Below are positions 1 through 7,817 of a stretch of 54,256 bases of DNA, in pieces (the first letter of the stretch is position 1; every line of letters starts with the position of its first letter). Location: positions 1 through 54,256 of the forward strand of contig JAKAFY010000009.1 of the NCBI GenBank assembly GCA_021817785.1. Direction: 5' to 3'. This DNA comes from a bacterium. GTDB lineage: Bacteria; Patescibacteriota; Microgenomatia; UBA10105; UBA927. The position numbers were made by a program, and so were the translations under genes. Below the pieces are notes generated by a model. The model made no database searches and was not told the DNA's origin. It saw nothing but the letters and a program-made list of their open reading frames with translations.

Positions 1-199
1 AGAAATGTTTCTCATTTTCACCCTCGGCCGTGAAGATGTGTTCTCATATGGCGATTTAGGGCTCCGGCAGGGTATTCAAAAGCTCTATGGGTTGCGAAAA
101 GAGCCCACGATACGGCAAATGGACAAACTGACAAAAGCCTGGAGCCCATACCGTTCATATGCTGCACGTTTGCTGTGGCGATATAAAGACGGAGAGTAA
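1..199 (+). CDS. DNA-3-methyladenine glycosylase II (AlkA-like), C-terminal fragment cut by the window edge
   Basis: This is the C-terminal end of a helix-hairpin-helix GPD-superfamily DNA glycosylase, which removes alkylated bases in base-excision repair. The visible part reads in frame from base 2 through ATG at 5, so that ATG is internal and the start lies outside the window. The segment FTLGREDVF-YGDLGLR followed by WSPYRSYAARLLWRY matches the C-terminal part of the AlkA family. The Asp of GDLGLR is, from family knowledge, the catalytic Asp that activates the glycosidic bond. The HhH motif itself would lie upstream and is not visible. The exact substrate range is inferred. Confidence 0.8.
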   Translation, partial: EMFLIFTLGREDVFSYGDLGLRQGIQKLYGLRKEPTIRQMDKLTKAWSPYRSYAARLLWRYKDGE

Positions 200-248
200 C
201 TGTCTGGACATTTCATCGTGTATCATAAATACTAACGGGAGGAGAGCT

Positions 249-641
249 ATGAAACTTGTTCTCGCCTTGATTACCGCATCATTGTTAGGAACACTTCTTT
301 GGTGGAGTATCGCCATGGGGTCCGCCGCTCATTCCTGCGGCGTATCGTATCAAGCACAGCTCACAGAAAGTCGTATCAAGTCGGAGGCGTATGGGGGAGA
401 TCATCACCAATTTTGCAGCACGACGTATGACGCACTGTCTTCCTGGGAAGATTGTATCAATGCTATCCATACGAAAGTGCCGGTACAGGCAGTTGCGGCA
501 AGGCTCCAGCCATTTGTGCTCAATGTTCTCGGTATGGCGGGTGATCAAAGTTATAGTATCCACTCATTGAAATTGGAGCATGACGATCAGTGTAAAGATG
601 AGATCAACACCATGTTTTATCCGCCTGTGCCGGAGAAATAG
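249..641 (+). CDS. small exported or membrane-anchored cysteine-containing protein, function unknown
   Basis: The product is 130 aa with an N-terminal hydrophobic segment (about residues 3-24) that could be a signal peptide or anchor. Four cysteines follow (30, 56, 69 and 115), consistent with two disulfides in an exported domain. ATG at 249 is chosen because a strong Shine-Dalgarno (GGGAGGAGAG) lies just upstream; an in-frame extension back to 159 overlaps the upstream gene and lacks such a site. I do not recognise the family. It converges on the DipZ-like gene with one base between the stops. That thiol-disulfide protein could act on such cysteines, but this link is only inference from position and cysteine content. 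Confidence 0.6.
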   Translation: MKLVLALITASLLGTLLWWSIAMGSAAHSCGVSYQAQLTESRIKSEAYGGDHHQFCSTTYDALSSWEDCINAIHTKVPVQAVAARLQPFVLNVLGMAGDQSYSIHSLKLEHDDQCKDEINTMFYPPVPEK

Positions 642-642
642 A

Positions 643-2286
643 TTATCCGAATGTAAATGCGTATAGTTCTGTGTTGTCGTCCAAAAATTCTAATTTCACT
701 GTGTGGTCCCCGGGTTGTGTCAAATTCACTAGCGTATAGAGCCGGTCCGCAGATATAGTTACTACACCGTCTTGTACGTCGGTCCCCGCAAGCGTGCCGA
801 CCTCTTTTCCATCGAGGAATACTCTGATGTGTCCGCTTGTGGCTTCCATATGCGGTCGCATGACCAGATAGACATTCTTTGCGTTGAAATGGTACGTGAG
901 CGTGGCTCCTTTCTTTGGCATGGCAAATTCATCTGACTTCGTCCAGTTTCCCGTCGTAGTGATGCGTGAATAATCTCCCCGGGCATTCCCGAGGTATGTT
1001 TCCGGACTTTGTGCGTAGATTTGGTATTCCGGATTGGTAATTTTTGGCTGGTCCGTGACCCCGGTTTCTGCAAGCAGCGTCTGGATATGTCCTTCGGATT
1101 CATCGTAGTTACCCTCGCCGAAATGAGTGAATCGGATGTTGCCGTTTTTGTCGATGAAATATTCCGCCGGCCAATACTGGTTTGCAAAGGCATTCCAGGT
1201 GGCATAGTTGTTGTCCTGCATGACCGGATATTCGATTCCGAAATCTTTGAGCGCTTTCGCTACATTATCCGGATTTTTTTCAAATTCAAATTCAGGCGTA
1301 TGGACGCCGATGATGACTAACCCCTTATCTTTATACTTTTTCCACCAGGACGTAGTATACGGAAGCGTCCGGATGCAGTTGATGCAGGTGTAGGTCCAGA
1401 AGTCGACGAGCACGACTTTCCCGCGGAGCTCTTTCATGGTAAGGGGTGTCGTATTAAACCATTTGCCCCCCGCCACAAGTTCCGGCGCATTGCCATAATT
1501 CGCTTCTAATACATCGTGTACCATATCGCCTCCTTTAGAATTTTTAAATTGTTGTAATTGTTTTTGTACTGCCTGGTTATTTTCTATATTTGTTAGCCCT
1601 GTGCCGTAGTTTGGAAATGTATTGAGAATAAATGATTGAAATGCTCGATCCCACGAGAAGAAAATAGCAAGCGCTGTAAGGAGCATAAATACACCAAATA
1701 ATTTTTGGATAATAGCCGTATTTTGGGTAAGCCAAGGATGATTGGCCAGCAAACTCCGTCCGCCAAAGGTGATGGCAAGCAGCGGAAGTGACGTGCCGAA
1801 CGCATATACGAGCGTGAGTATCACCGCATGTAGCCCGACACTTTGGGTTGCCGCAAGGGCAATAATAGAAGCTAATATGGGACCCACACAGGGAGTCCAG
1901 ACGAGTCCGAGGCTCAATCCAACGATGATACCCGACAAAAATCCGTCTCCCGTATTGGTTTTCGGTCCGGTATTGGCTACGCGCGAAAACATGCGTTCAA
2001 GTACTGCCTGAAATGACGGGATAATCAATCCCAGTCCGAATGTCACGATGATGACGACTGCGATCATCCGTAATACATCAGGAGATACGCCAGCTGCTTT
2101 GACCAAAGTAGTAAGAAACAGGGTAAAAAACGTAAAACTCGCTATGAAGCCTACGACGACGCCTAACGGTCGCCGTTTCCCGCCGGTAATAGAGCCTGAC
2201 AGGACAATTGGCAGGATCGGGAGAATACACGGAGACAGGATGGTGACTATACCGCCGAGAAAAGAAAAGAGCAGCAATATCAGCAT
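643..2286 (-). CDS. dipZ: DipZ-like thiol-disulfide interchange protein (CcdA domain + thioredoxin domain + C-terminal beta domain)
   Basis: The 547-aa protein begins with a CcdA/DsbD-type multi-helix membrane domain (about 1-215) containing the paired cysteines of SPCILP (C20) and WTPCVGP (C133). These pass electrons across the membrane. A TlpA-like thioredoxin domain follows (about 275-420) with redox motif C301-I-N-C304 in the context WTYTCINCIRTLPY, typical of DipZ. The last ~125 residues look like a beta-rich carbohydrate-binding-type module, as in mycobacterial DipZ. It probably keeps extracytoplasmic thiols reduced or repairs disulfides. A TATAAT box lies only 8 nt before the ATG, so the transcript may be leaderless. 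Function is from domain order; partners are unknown. Confidence 0.9.
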   Translation of the reverse strand: MLILLLFSFLGGIVTILSPCILPILPIVLSGSITGGKRRPLGVVVGFIASFTFFTLFLTTLVKAAGVSPDVLRMIAVVIIVTFGLGLIIPSFQAVLERMFSRVANTGPKTNTGDGFLSGIIVGLSLGLVWTPCVGPILASIIALAATQSVGLHAVILTLVYAFGTSLPLLAITFGGRSLLANHPWLTQNTAIIQKLFGVFMLLTALAIFFSWDRAFQSFILNTFPNYGTGLTNIENNQAVQKQLQQFKNSKGGDMVHDVLEANYGNAPELVAGGKWFNTTPLTMKELRGKVVLVDFWTYTCINCIRTLPYTTSWWKKYKDKGLVIIGVHTPEFEFEKNPDNVAKALKDFGIEYPVMQDNNYATWNAFANQYWPAEYFIDKNGNIRFTHFGEGNYDESEGHIQTLLAETGVTDQPKITNPEYQIYAQSPETYLGNARGDYSRITTTGNWTKSDEFAMPKKGATLTYHFNAKNVYLVMRPHMEATSGHIRVFLDGKEVGTLAGTDVQDGVVTISADRLYTLVNLTQPGDHTVKLEFLDDNTELYAFTFG

Positions 2287-2294
2287 ACGTGTGT

Positions 2295-2300
2295 ATTATA
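2295..2300 (-). promoter_or_regulatory. -10 box of dipZ, probably leaderless start
   Basis: On the minus strand a perfect TATAAT ends 8 nt before the dipZ ATG at 2286. Initiation about 7 nt after the hexamer would fall at or one base before the start codon. No good -35 hexamer is seen at 16-18 nt. There is no Shine-Dalgarno sequence, which fits a leaderless mRNA. Confidence 0.5.
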
Positions 2301-2412
2301 TATCACAAATCAGAATGACGTATTGTATATGAAAACCCGGTACCTAAACAAAAATACTGTTCGATTATGCTGTACTATATTTCTATGTCACGTATATGAC
2401 TACGAAGCCCTT

Positions 2413-3978
2413 ATGATAATATTTTCATTTCATCGTTGGGTATGGATACGAAAAATAGCATTCACACTCATATGTTGTGTTGCCATATGCGTACTGGCAC
2501 GTTGGTGCGCAAATACGATACGGCAGAAAGCGCTGCAACGGATGTCATGCATACAATGTAACGTTGTTATACTGGATCTGGACATATTACGATCAGATGC
2601 CCTGCGTTGCGATGAAAAAAATATCCGCGTTATCCCCAATCTTTGTATGCTTATTCGGCGCGGTACAAACTTTTCTCACGCATTCAGTCAGACGTCATGG
2701 TCGTTGCCGAGTGAATTATCTATGGTTACTGGCCTATATCCGAATGTCCATCATGTATGGAATGTGCAACGGGGTTCGCTTCCTCCTTCGTCTGGTACCC
2801 TGGCAGAATTTTTGAAAGGTAAAGGGTATCAGACATATTTCTTAGGAATCGATAGTGACGCAATCATGACTGAACGTAATGGTGGTTTGCGTGGATATAT
2901 GCATACCAATTTACATGCTCCGGGACCTCCGGAGTGGCTGGATGCATACAGGTCCGCCATATCCGCATCGTCTCACCCTATCTTATTCCATGCATATTCT
3001 GAATGGCTACATATACCATATCTTTTGCATCCGGGAGACACACCAATATCAAATATGCCGAAACCGAAGGGGTTTCCCGTATATCAGGAACAATTTGATC
3101 CATTGTGGTATGCGTATTTGGTCGCGCACGCAAAAGACATATTCACGCCCAAGACCATAGCGGACCACCCGGAAATATTTCAGGCGGATCCCGCCCTGCG
3201 TGGTCGATTGATGGGGGATTTTTTTAAAAAATTAGACCGTGAACATGATTATACGCAGCGATTCCATGCATGGGATACCTACTATGAAACGTATATGCAG
3301 TTTATCAATCCAAATCAGCCGAGTGATGTATCATATCTTCGTATGATGTATAAATCCAGATTACACACTCTCGATGAGAGCCTCTCCGATTTTATTCACT
3401 ACCTCAATGCCCCGGACGTTGCATCGCATACGATTGTCGTCATTACGTCTTCTCACGGCGAAGCATTCGGTGAACACGGGACATTTTCCCATAATGACAT
3501 TCCGTACAATGAACTTTATCATGTCCCTCTGATTATCATTTATCCATCCGGCGCGGGTCAGACGGTTGATTCGGTGGCGGAGAATATAGATATATATCCT
3601 ACCGTTGCAGAACTTGTTACAGGATTCTCTCCCAAAAACATTCAGGGTGTATCACTTGCGCCGGTTATGTCGGGGATATCTGTGAAGGTGAAACCCTACG
3701 CATTCTCTATGAATTATGAAGATGTCTTTGTCGTCCAGACAAGAACATATGCATTAATAGTATATAACAATTCGCAGCACCCCCCGGAATTATATGATGT
3801 GTTTCAGGATCCCGGGGAGACGCATAATATTGTTCATGCATATCCGGCTATATATTCACAATTCCAGCATGTACTTTCCCATACGCTGGCACCGGAACTG
3901 TATATGCATATGGCATTACCCGCTCCTATACCACAAGAAATCCGCACACAGAAGGTGATAAAGAACGGATATTTTTAG
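2413..3978 (+). CDS. membrane-anchored sulfatase/alkaline-phosphatase-superfamily protein, tandem paralogue 1
   Basis: A 521-aa protein with one N-terminal membrane helix (about 13-30), then C46-x2-C49 right before the first core strand VVILDLD. D57 and D62 of the LDxLRxD motif are at the usual N-terminal metal positions. The nucleophile position in WSLPSE is Ser97, where the other paralogues have Thr. The later metal motif reads TSSHGE (345-350) where the family has TSDHG, so a metal-ligand Asp is replaced by Ser. The C-terminus ends in NGYF. ATG 2413 is chosen by alignment with the paralogues; in-frame starts at 2323 (TTG) and 2329 (ATG) would add 28-30 residues. Likely a surface enzyme acting on sulfate, phosphate or phosphoglycerol esters; the substrate is unknown. 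Confidence 0.8.
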   Translation: MIIFSFHRWVWIRKIAFTLICCVAICVLARWCANTIRQKALQRMSCIQCNVVILDLDILRSDALRCDEKNIRVIPNLCMLIRRGTNFSHAFSQTSWSLPSELSMVTGLYPNVHHVWNVQRGSLPPSSGTLAEFLKGKGYQTYFLGIDSDAIMTERNGGLRGYMHTNLHAPGPPEWLDAYRSAISASSHPILFHAYSEWLHIPYLLHPGDTPISNMPKPKGFPVYQEQFDPLWYAYLVAHAKDIFTPKTIADHPEIFQADPALRGRLMGDFFKKLDREHDYTQRFHAWDTYYETYMQFINPNQPSDVSYLRMMYKSRLHTLDESLSDFIHYLNAPDVASHTIVVITSSHGEAFGEHGTFSHNDIPYNELYHVPLIIIYPSGAGQTVDSVAENIDIYPTVAELVTGFSPKNIQGVSLAPVMSGISVKVKPYAFSMNYEDVFVVQTRTYALIVYNNSQHPPELYDVFQDPGETHNIVHAYPAIYSQFQHVLSHTLAPELYMHMALPAPIPQEIRTQKVIKNGYF

Positions 3979-4060
3979 CATTGTTAGAATATGTGTGGGG
4001 AGGCAGGACGACGCATATCCGGCAGAAAATGCGTGTATTAATACGCGACATAAAACATGT

Positions 4061-4069
4061 TGGTATGAT
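4061..4069 (+). promoter_or_regulatory. possible extended -10 promoter for sulfatase paralogue 2
   Basis: TG-G-TATGAT forms an extended -10 element in the 139-bp gap between paralogues 1 and 2, about 49 bp before the chosen ATG at 4118. No convincing -35 is seen. Just upstream is a small near-palindrome around TATTAATA (4036-4045). The site suggests that paralogue 2 may be expressed separately, but support is limited to the motif. Confidence 0.35.
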
Positions 4070-4117
4070 GTAGCAACACAACCTGTCCTTTGCGCGTATC
4101 CTCTACAGGATATTTAT

Positions 4118-5704
4118 ATGAACGAACGACATATACCATTCGGCATGAATCGAATACATCACGGTCAACCGTGGATACGCAAAATTGTATTCGTTATCAT
4201 AATATGCACAGGTCTGTGTGTTGCAGCATTATTGTTCCGAACCGCGGTCTCTCAAATCGCCCGTCGCACCGTATCATGTCCAGACTGTAATGTTGTCATA
4301 CTAGATATAGATACGCTGCGGGAAGATGCGTTGCATTGTTTTGATACCAACGCGGTTGTTGCGCCAAATTTATGCAAACTTATTCGTCAAAGCGCGTATT
4401 TTCCATATGACTTTAGCCAATCAAATTGGACACTTCCGAGTTCGCTGTCAACGTACACATCACAATATCCGAACATACACGGGGTATGGAAAGAGCGTGG
4501 TGAGGTGTTATCTTCCACAACGCAAACACTCGCATCATTTTTTCAGCATCATGGATACCAAACGTATTATTCCGGTCAAAATAACGACAGCGTATTGACA
4601 CAATATAATGGCGGATTGCGCGGATATATGCATCTCAATTTGGATCCGGAAAGTGACCGGGACTGGCTGTCTTCGTTTCAATCTGCATTATTTAATGGAC
4701 AGCCTGTATTATTTCACGCCTATACGTCATGGCTGCACATGCCCTATGTGTTAAATCCTGGTGAATTGCCAGTTGAACATTTGGTGCGACCCAAAGGATT
4801 TCCGGTCTCCCAATCTGAATTCGAACAAGTCTTCGGAACGTATCTTACGTTACACATGAACGAGGTGTTCACACGGGACACGATAAAGGAAAACCCGGAT
4901 ATTTTTATGGCTCCAGAGTCCGTTCGCGCAGAGCGAATGGTTGATTATTTTTTCGCATTAGGTAATGAAAATGACATCGTGAAGCGAAAAAAAGCATGGC
5001 CGGCTATATATAGCGCATATATGCAATATATTGATGTCAAAAATCCTCACGATATTGCATTTTTACATATGATGTATGAATCCAAGGTTCGTGCGCTGGA
5101 TACGCATCTAGCGGGATTTATTAATTTTTTATTGCAGCCGGAAATTAGCGCGCACACGATTGTAATTCTTACCTCCTCTCATGGTGAAGCGTTTGGAGAA
5201 CATGGAACATTTACACATGATAGTGTTCCGTATAACGAGCTGTATCGTGTTCCGTTAGCAATAAAATATCCGCATAGCACCGGAACAACAATACACTCAG
5301 TAGTGGAAAATATAGACTTATTTCCTACGATTGCGGAACTGGTGACAGGCGAGATGATAAAAAACGTGCAGGGCGTGTCGTTGCTCCCACGCATCATCGG
5401 CCTGTCTGCGACGGTCAAACCGTATGTTATTTCCATAAACGATAACGATGAATTTGTCATCCAAAATAACCGGTATGCTGCAGTGTTTTACAGAAATCCG
5501 CGTTTGAATCCGGAGCTTTATGATGTACGTACAGACCCAACAGAACAACATGATATCGTCGCATTATATCCGCACATCATGCAGCAATTCTATTGGCAGT
5601 TGAAAAAAAATTCGATATCGGAGCCTTTAATTCCGCCAATACACGATACGCAAATTCCTTCCGGCGTCAATAAGCAGGATCTTATACGGAGTGGATATTT
5701 TTGA
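4118..5704 (+). CDS. membrane-anchored sulfatase/alkaline-phosphatase-superfamily protein, tandem paralogue 2
   Basis: A 528-aa paralogue with a membrane helix at about 21-40 and C54-x2-C57 before the core strand. D65 and D70 are the N-terminal metal ligands, and Thr105 in NWTLPSS is at the nucleophile position. Thr cannot be converted to formylglycine, so a phosphohydrolase or phosphotransferase role is more likely than a classical sulfatase. The DHG-type motif again reads SSHGEAFGEHG, lacking the Asp. The end LIRSGYF is identical in paralogue 3. ATG 4118 has AGGA 7-11 nt upstream; an alternative is ATG 4145. An upstream in-frame extension to 3995 lacks similarity to the other copies. It probably arose by tandem duplication. 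Confidence 0.8.
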   Translation: MNERHIPFGMNRIHHGQPWIRKIVFVIIICTGLCVAALLFRTAVSQIARRTVSCPDCNVVILDIDTLREDALHCFDTNAVVAPNLCKLIRQSAYFPYDFSQSNWTLPSSLSTYTSQYPNIHGVWKERGEVLSSTTQTLASFFQHHGYQTYYSGQNNDSVLTQYNGGLRGYMHLNLDPESDRDWLSSFQSALFNGQPVLFHAYTSWLHMPYVLNPGELPVEHLVRPKGFPVSQSEFEQVFGTYLTLHMNEVFTRDTIKENPDIFMAPESVRAERMVDYFFALGNENDIVKRKKAWPAIYSAYMQYIDVKNPHDIAFLHMMYESKVRALDTHLAGFINFLLQPEISAHTIVILTSSHGEAFGEHGTFTHDSVPYNELYRVPLAIKYPHSTGTTIHSVVENIDLFPTIAELVTGEMIKNVQGVSLLPRIIGLSATVKPYVISINDNDEFVIQNNRYAAVFYRNPRLNPELYDVRTDPTEQHDIVALYPHIMQQFYWQLKKNSISEPLIPPIHDTQIPSGVNKQDLIRSGYF

Positions 5705-5755
5705 TCCGAATGCATATCATAGATACGCAGTAGGCCGGCATATCGGCGTGTCATT

Positions 5756-7315
5756 ATGTCATTATCTCCGGGGCGGCTGTGGGTGCCAAAAATTTTGTTC
5801 GCAATAGTACTCTCGATTGCCATACTATCTCTTGTTCGATTTGGCCATACGGCAATAACCCGTTATCTTTCCCAAAAGATATTGTGTCTCCGCTGTACCG
5901 TCGTTATTTTGGATTTGGACACGTTGCGCGCGGATGAGATAGATTGTTTTGGCATAGGCGCCACAGTTACTCCCAATTTGTGCCGGCTCATCCGTCAAAG
6001 CACGGTTTTTTCGCAGGCATATAGCCAATCGTATTGGACGCTGCCAAGTTCGCTATCGACATATTCATCGCTGTACCCCAATGTGAACCAAGTGTGGCGT
6101 ATGGGACAGGGGTCGCTTGCCCCGTCCACCGTTACCCTGGCCGCCTATGTACAATCCGCCGGATATAAAACGACATATGCAGGTCAAGATGCTGATAATT
6201 TGCTGACTCAGCGTAATGGCGGACTTCGTGGATATGGACACATAGACAATGTTGATATATTTTGGGGACAGTTACTTTCCAAATTTACGTCAACCATATC
6301 CGCGCCTCCGCCGGTATTGTTCCACGTCTATACAGGATGGCTGCATATGCCGTATCTTTTGGATTCGGATCAGTCGCCGATCGAAAATTTACCGAAACCA
6401 AAAGGATTCCCTTTGTTTTTTACAGAATTTGATGCGATACAGGAAAATTACTTAGCCGCACATGCCACAGACGTTTTTACGCCAGAGACTATCGCGCAAA
6501 ATCCTGACGTTTTCCGAGTGGGCCCAGCCGATCGGGGAAAACGCATATTAGCCTATTTTCGGATGCTTGATGCAATGAACGATTATACAAAACGGAAAAA
6601 TGCCTGGTTATCCACGTACATTCCGTATATGCAGTTTATCGATCTGCACAATCCGCAGGACGTGGCATATCTTCACATGATGTACAAATCGACAATACAC
6701 ACACTGGATAGCAGGCTAGCTCCGTACATCAATTACCTGTTACAGCCGGATATTTCCCGGCATACGATCGTGGTCATTACATCCGCCCATGGGGAGGCAT
6801 TTGAAGAACATGGGACACTCGAACATGATGCTATCCCGTATAACGAGTTATATCACGTTCCGCTTATTATAAAATACCCCCACGGATCGGGGAGACACAT
6901 TGATGCAGTCGTTGAAAATATCGATATCTACCCAACGATCGTCGAGATGGTGACCGGAAAAGTGCCCGACAATGTACAGGGGGTTTCATTGGTTCCTCTC
7001 TTGTCAGGATCATCGATACGGGCGAAATCCTATGCGATATCCATAAATGAAAATAATGTCTTCGTTCTTCAAAATAGGCGGTACGCGCTTATCGTATACA
7101 AAGACCGCGCGGTAAAGCCGGAGCTTTACGATCTGATCCGGGATCCCGGCGAACAGCATGATATAGCTTCCAAGCATCCCGATATCGTCAACCAATATAT
7201 GCGATTTTTTGTACAAACACATGTCGTACCAGAACTTTCCATTCCTACTCCTGACGTTCTGCCGATTCCCGCGGATATATATAAAAAGGATCTTATACGG
7301 AGCGGATATTTTTAA
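5756..7315 (+). CDS. membrane-anchored sulfatase/alkaline-phosphatase-superfamily protein, tandem paralogue 3
   Basis: A 519-aa protein with a membrane helix at about 11-28, C44-x2-C47, D55 and D60 in LDTLRAD, and Thr95 in YWTLPSS at the nucleophile position. The metal motif reads TSAHGEAFEEHG: the family Asp is Ala here, Ser in paralogues 1 and 2. Shared blocks include GGLRGY, LFHxYxxWLHxPY, YNELYHVPL, the ENIDIYPT motif and the C-terminal LIRSGYF. The ATG at 5756 aligns with the other paralogues, and the gap after paralogue 2 is 51 bp, suggesting co-transcription. The catalytic domain faces outside the cell by topology. Substrate is not deducible. Confidence 0.8.
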   Translation: MSLSPGRLWVPKILFAIVLSIAILSLVRFGHTAITRYLSQKILCLRCTVVILDLDTLRADEIDCFGIGATVTPNLCRLIRQSTVFSQAYSQSYWTLPSSLSTYSSLYPNVNQVWRMGQGSLAPSTVTLAAYVQSAGYKTTYAGQDADNLLTQRNGGLRGYGHIDNVDIFWGQLLSKFTSTISAPPPVLFHVYTGWLHMPYLLDSDQSPIENLPKPKGFPLFFTEFDAIQENYLAAHATDVFTPETIAQNPDVFRVGPADRGKRILAYFRMLDAMNDYTKRKNAWLSTYIPYMQFIDLHNPQDVAYLHMMYKSTIHTLDSRLAPYINYLLQPDISRHTIVVITSAHGEAFEEHGTLEHDAIPYNELYHVPLIIKYPHGSGRHIDAVVENIDIYPTIVEMVTGKVPDNVQGVSLVPLLSGSSIRAKSYAISINENNVFVLQNRRYALIVYKDRAVKPELYDLIRDPGEQHDIASKHPDIVNQYMRFFVQTHVVPELSIPTPDVLPIPADIYKKDLIRSGYF

Positions 7316-7344
7316 TGTTGTGGTAAACGTGAACGAGGGTATAT

Positions 7345-7623
7345 ATGATTTCACAAGAGGATTTAGAAAAGCGTATTGTAACCATAGAGCTACGGAATAA
7401 ACGGGTGGAGATGGATAAATCATGGGAAGTAAGTTGGGTGAGGCGCGGACTCCTTATACTCTTTACCTATCTTTCCGTAGGACTGTATCTTAACGTGATC
7501 GCAGTTCCGAATCCGTGGTTAAACGCCATCGTGCCATCGCTGGGATTTTTGCTGTCGACATTAACGCCTCCGTTTTTTAAACGACTATGGATCGATTCCC
7601 ACAAATCTCTAGACAGGAGTTAG
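7345..7623 (+). CDS. small two-helix membrane protein, uncharacterised
   Basis: A 92-aa protein with a charged N-terminal helix (about 1-30, many E, K and R) followed by two hydrophobic segments (about 34-50 and 57-75) and a basic tail. The motif NPWLNAIVPSLGFLLSTLTPPFF is hydrophobic with a conserved look, and I believe similar short proteins occur in other CPR genomes, but no function is known. It starts 29 nt after sulfatase paralogue 3 and could be its operon partner. The 3' end contains the -35 box of the next promoter. It ends in TAG at 7621. Confidence 0.6.
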   Translation: MISQEDLEKRIVTIELRNKRVEMDKSWEVSWVRRGLLILFTYLSVGLYLNVIAVPNPWLNAIVPSLGFLLSTLTPPFFKRLWIDSHKSLDRS

Positions 7624-7638
7624 AATTTCCCGTATAAT
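7610..7638 (+). promoter_or_regulatory. strong sigma70-like promoter ahead of the fusA leader
   Basis: TAGACA at 7610-7615 and TATAAT at 7633-7638 are separated by exactly 17 bp, giving 11 of 12 consensus positions. The predicted start is near 7645. The -35 lies inside the end of the upstream membrane-protein gene. About 25 nt after the predicted start the RNA enters a terminator-like hairpin, so this promoter may make a short RNA or feed an attenuator. Confidence 0.75.
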
Positions 7639-7655
7639 CAGGAAGTTGAATTGTT

Positions 7656-7693
7656 GAAGCAGTATTGCTTCCCAAGTCGGGGAGTCTTTTTTT
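7656..7693 (+). terminator. attenuator-like terminator with competing hairpin upstream of fusA
   Basis: A hairpin with arms CTTCCC (7668-7673) and GGGGAG (7679-7684) is followed by TC and seven T (7685-7693), the form of an intrinsic terminator. A second hairpin, GAAGC (7656-7660) with GCTTC (7667-7671), uses part of the same left arm, so the two cannot form together. This is the usual geometry of a transcription attenuator. It could also simply end the upstream sulfatase operon. Confidence 0.6.
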
Positions 7694-7721
7694 ATCGTTT
7701 TTCGCTGATCCTGCCGGAGTT

Positions 7722-7730
7722 TGATATAAT
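7722..7730 (+). promoter_or_regulatory. extended -10 promoter for fusA
   Basis: TG-A-TATAAT forms a perfect extended -10 element after the attenuator-like terminator. No good -35 is visible, as is common for extended -10 promoters. It would start RNA near 7737, giving fusA its own supply even when the upstream transcript terminates. Confidence 0.6.
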
Positions 7731-7775
7731 CTCCAAAGAGATTGATCACGTAGGGAATACAAAGTAGAGGAAGGT

Positions 7776-7805
7776 ACCCCTCCGAAGCTTCAGCGAAGGA
7801 GGGTA
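7776..7805 (+). repeat. palindromic intergenic repeat (CCCTCCGAAG...GCGAAGGAGGG type)
   Basis: The arms CCCTCC (7778-7783) and GGAGGG (7798-7803) enclose a GAAGCTTCAGCGAA core. A closely similar unit occurs at 45685-45711 in the leader of the DUF5679 gene. This looks like a dispersed palindromic repeat. Its right arm carries the only Shine-Dalgarno-like sequence before fusA, although 14 nt from the ATG. Confidence 0.7.
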
Positions 7806-7817
7806 TTTCATTTATAT

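Noticed and set aside
285-563. Minus-strand reading frame over the small exported protein
   Set aside because: It lies opposite a gene with a good ribosome binding site and signal-like start; no family similarity.
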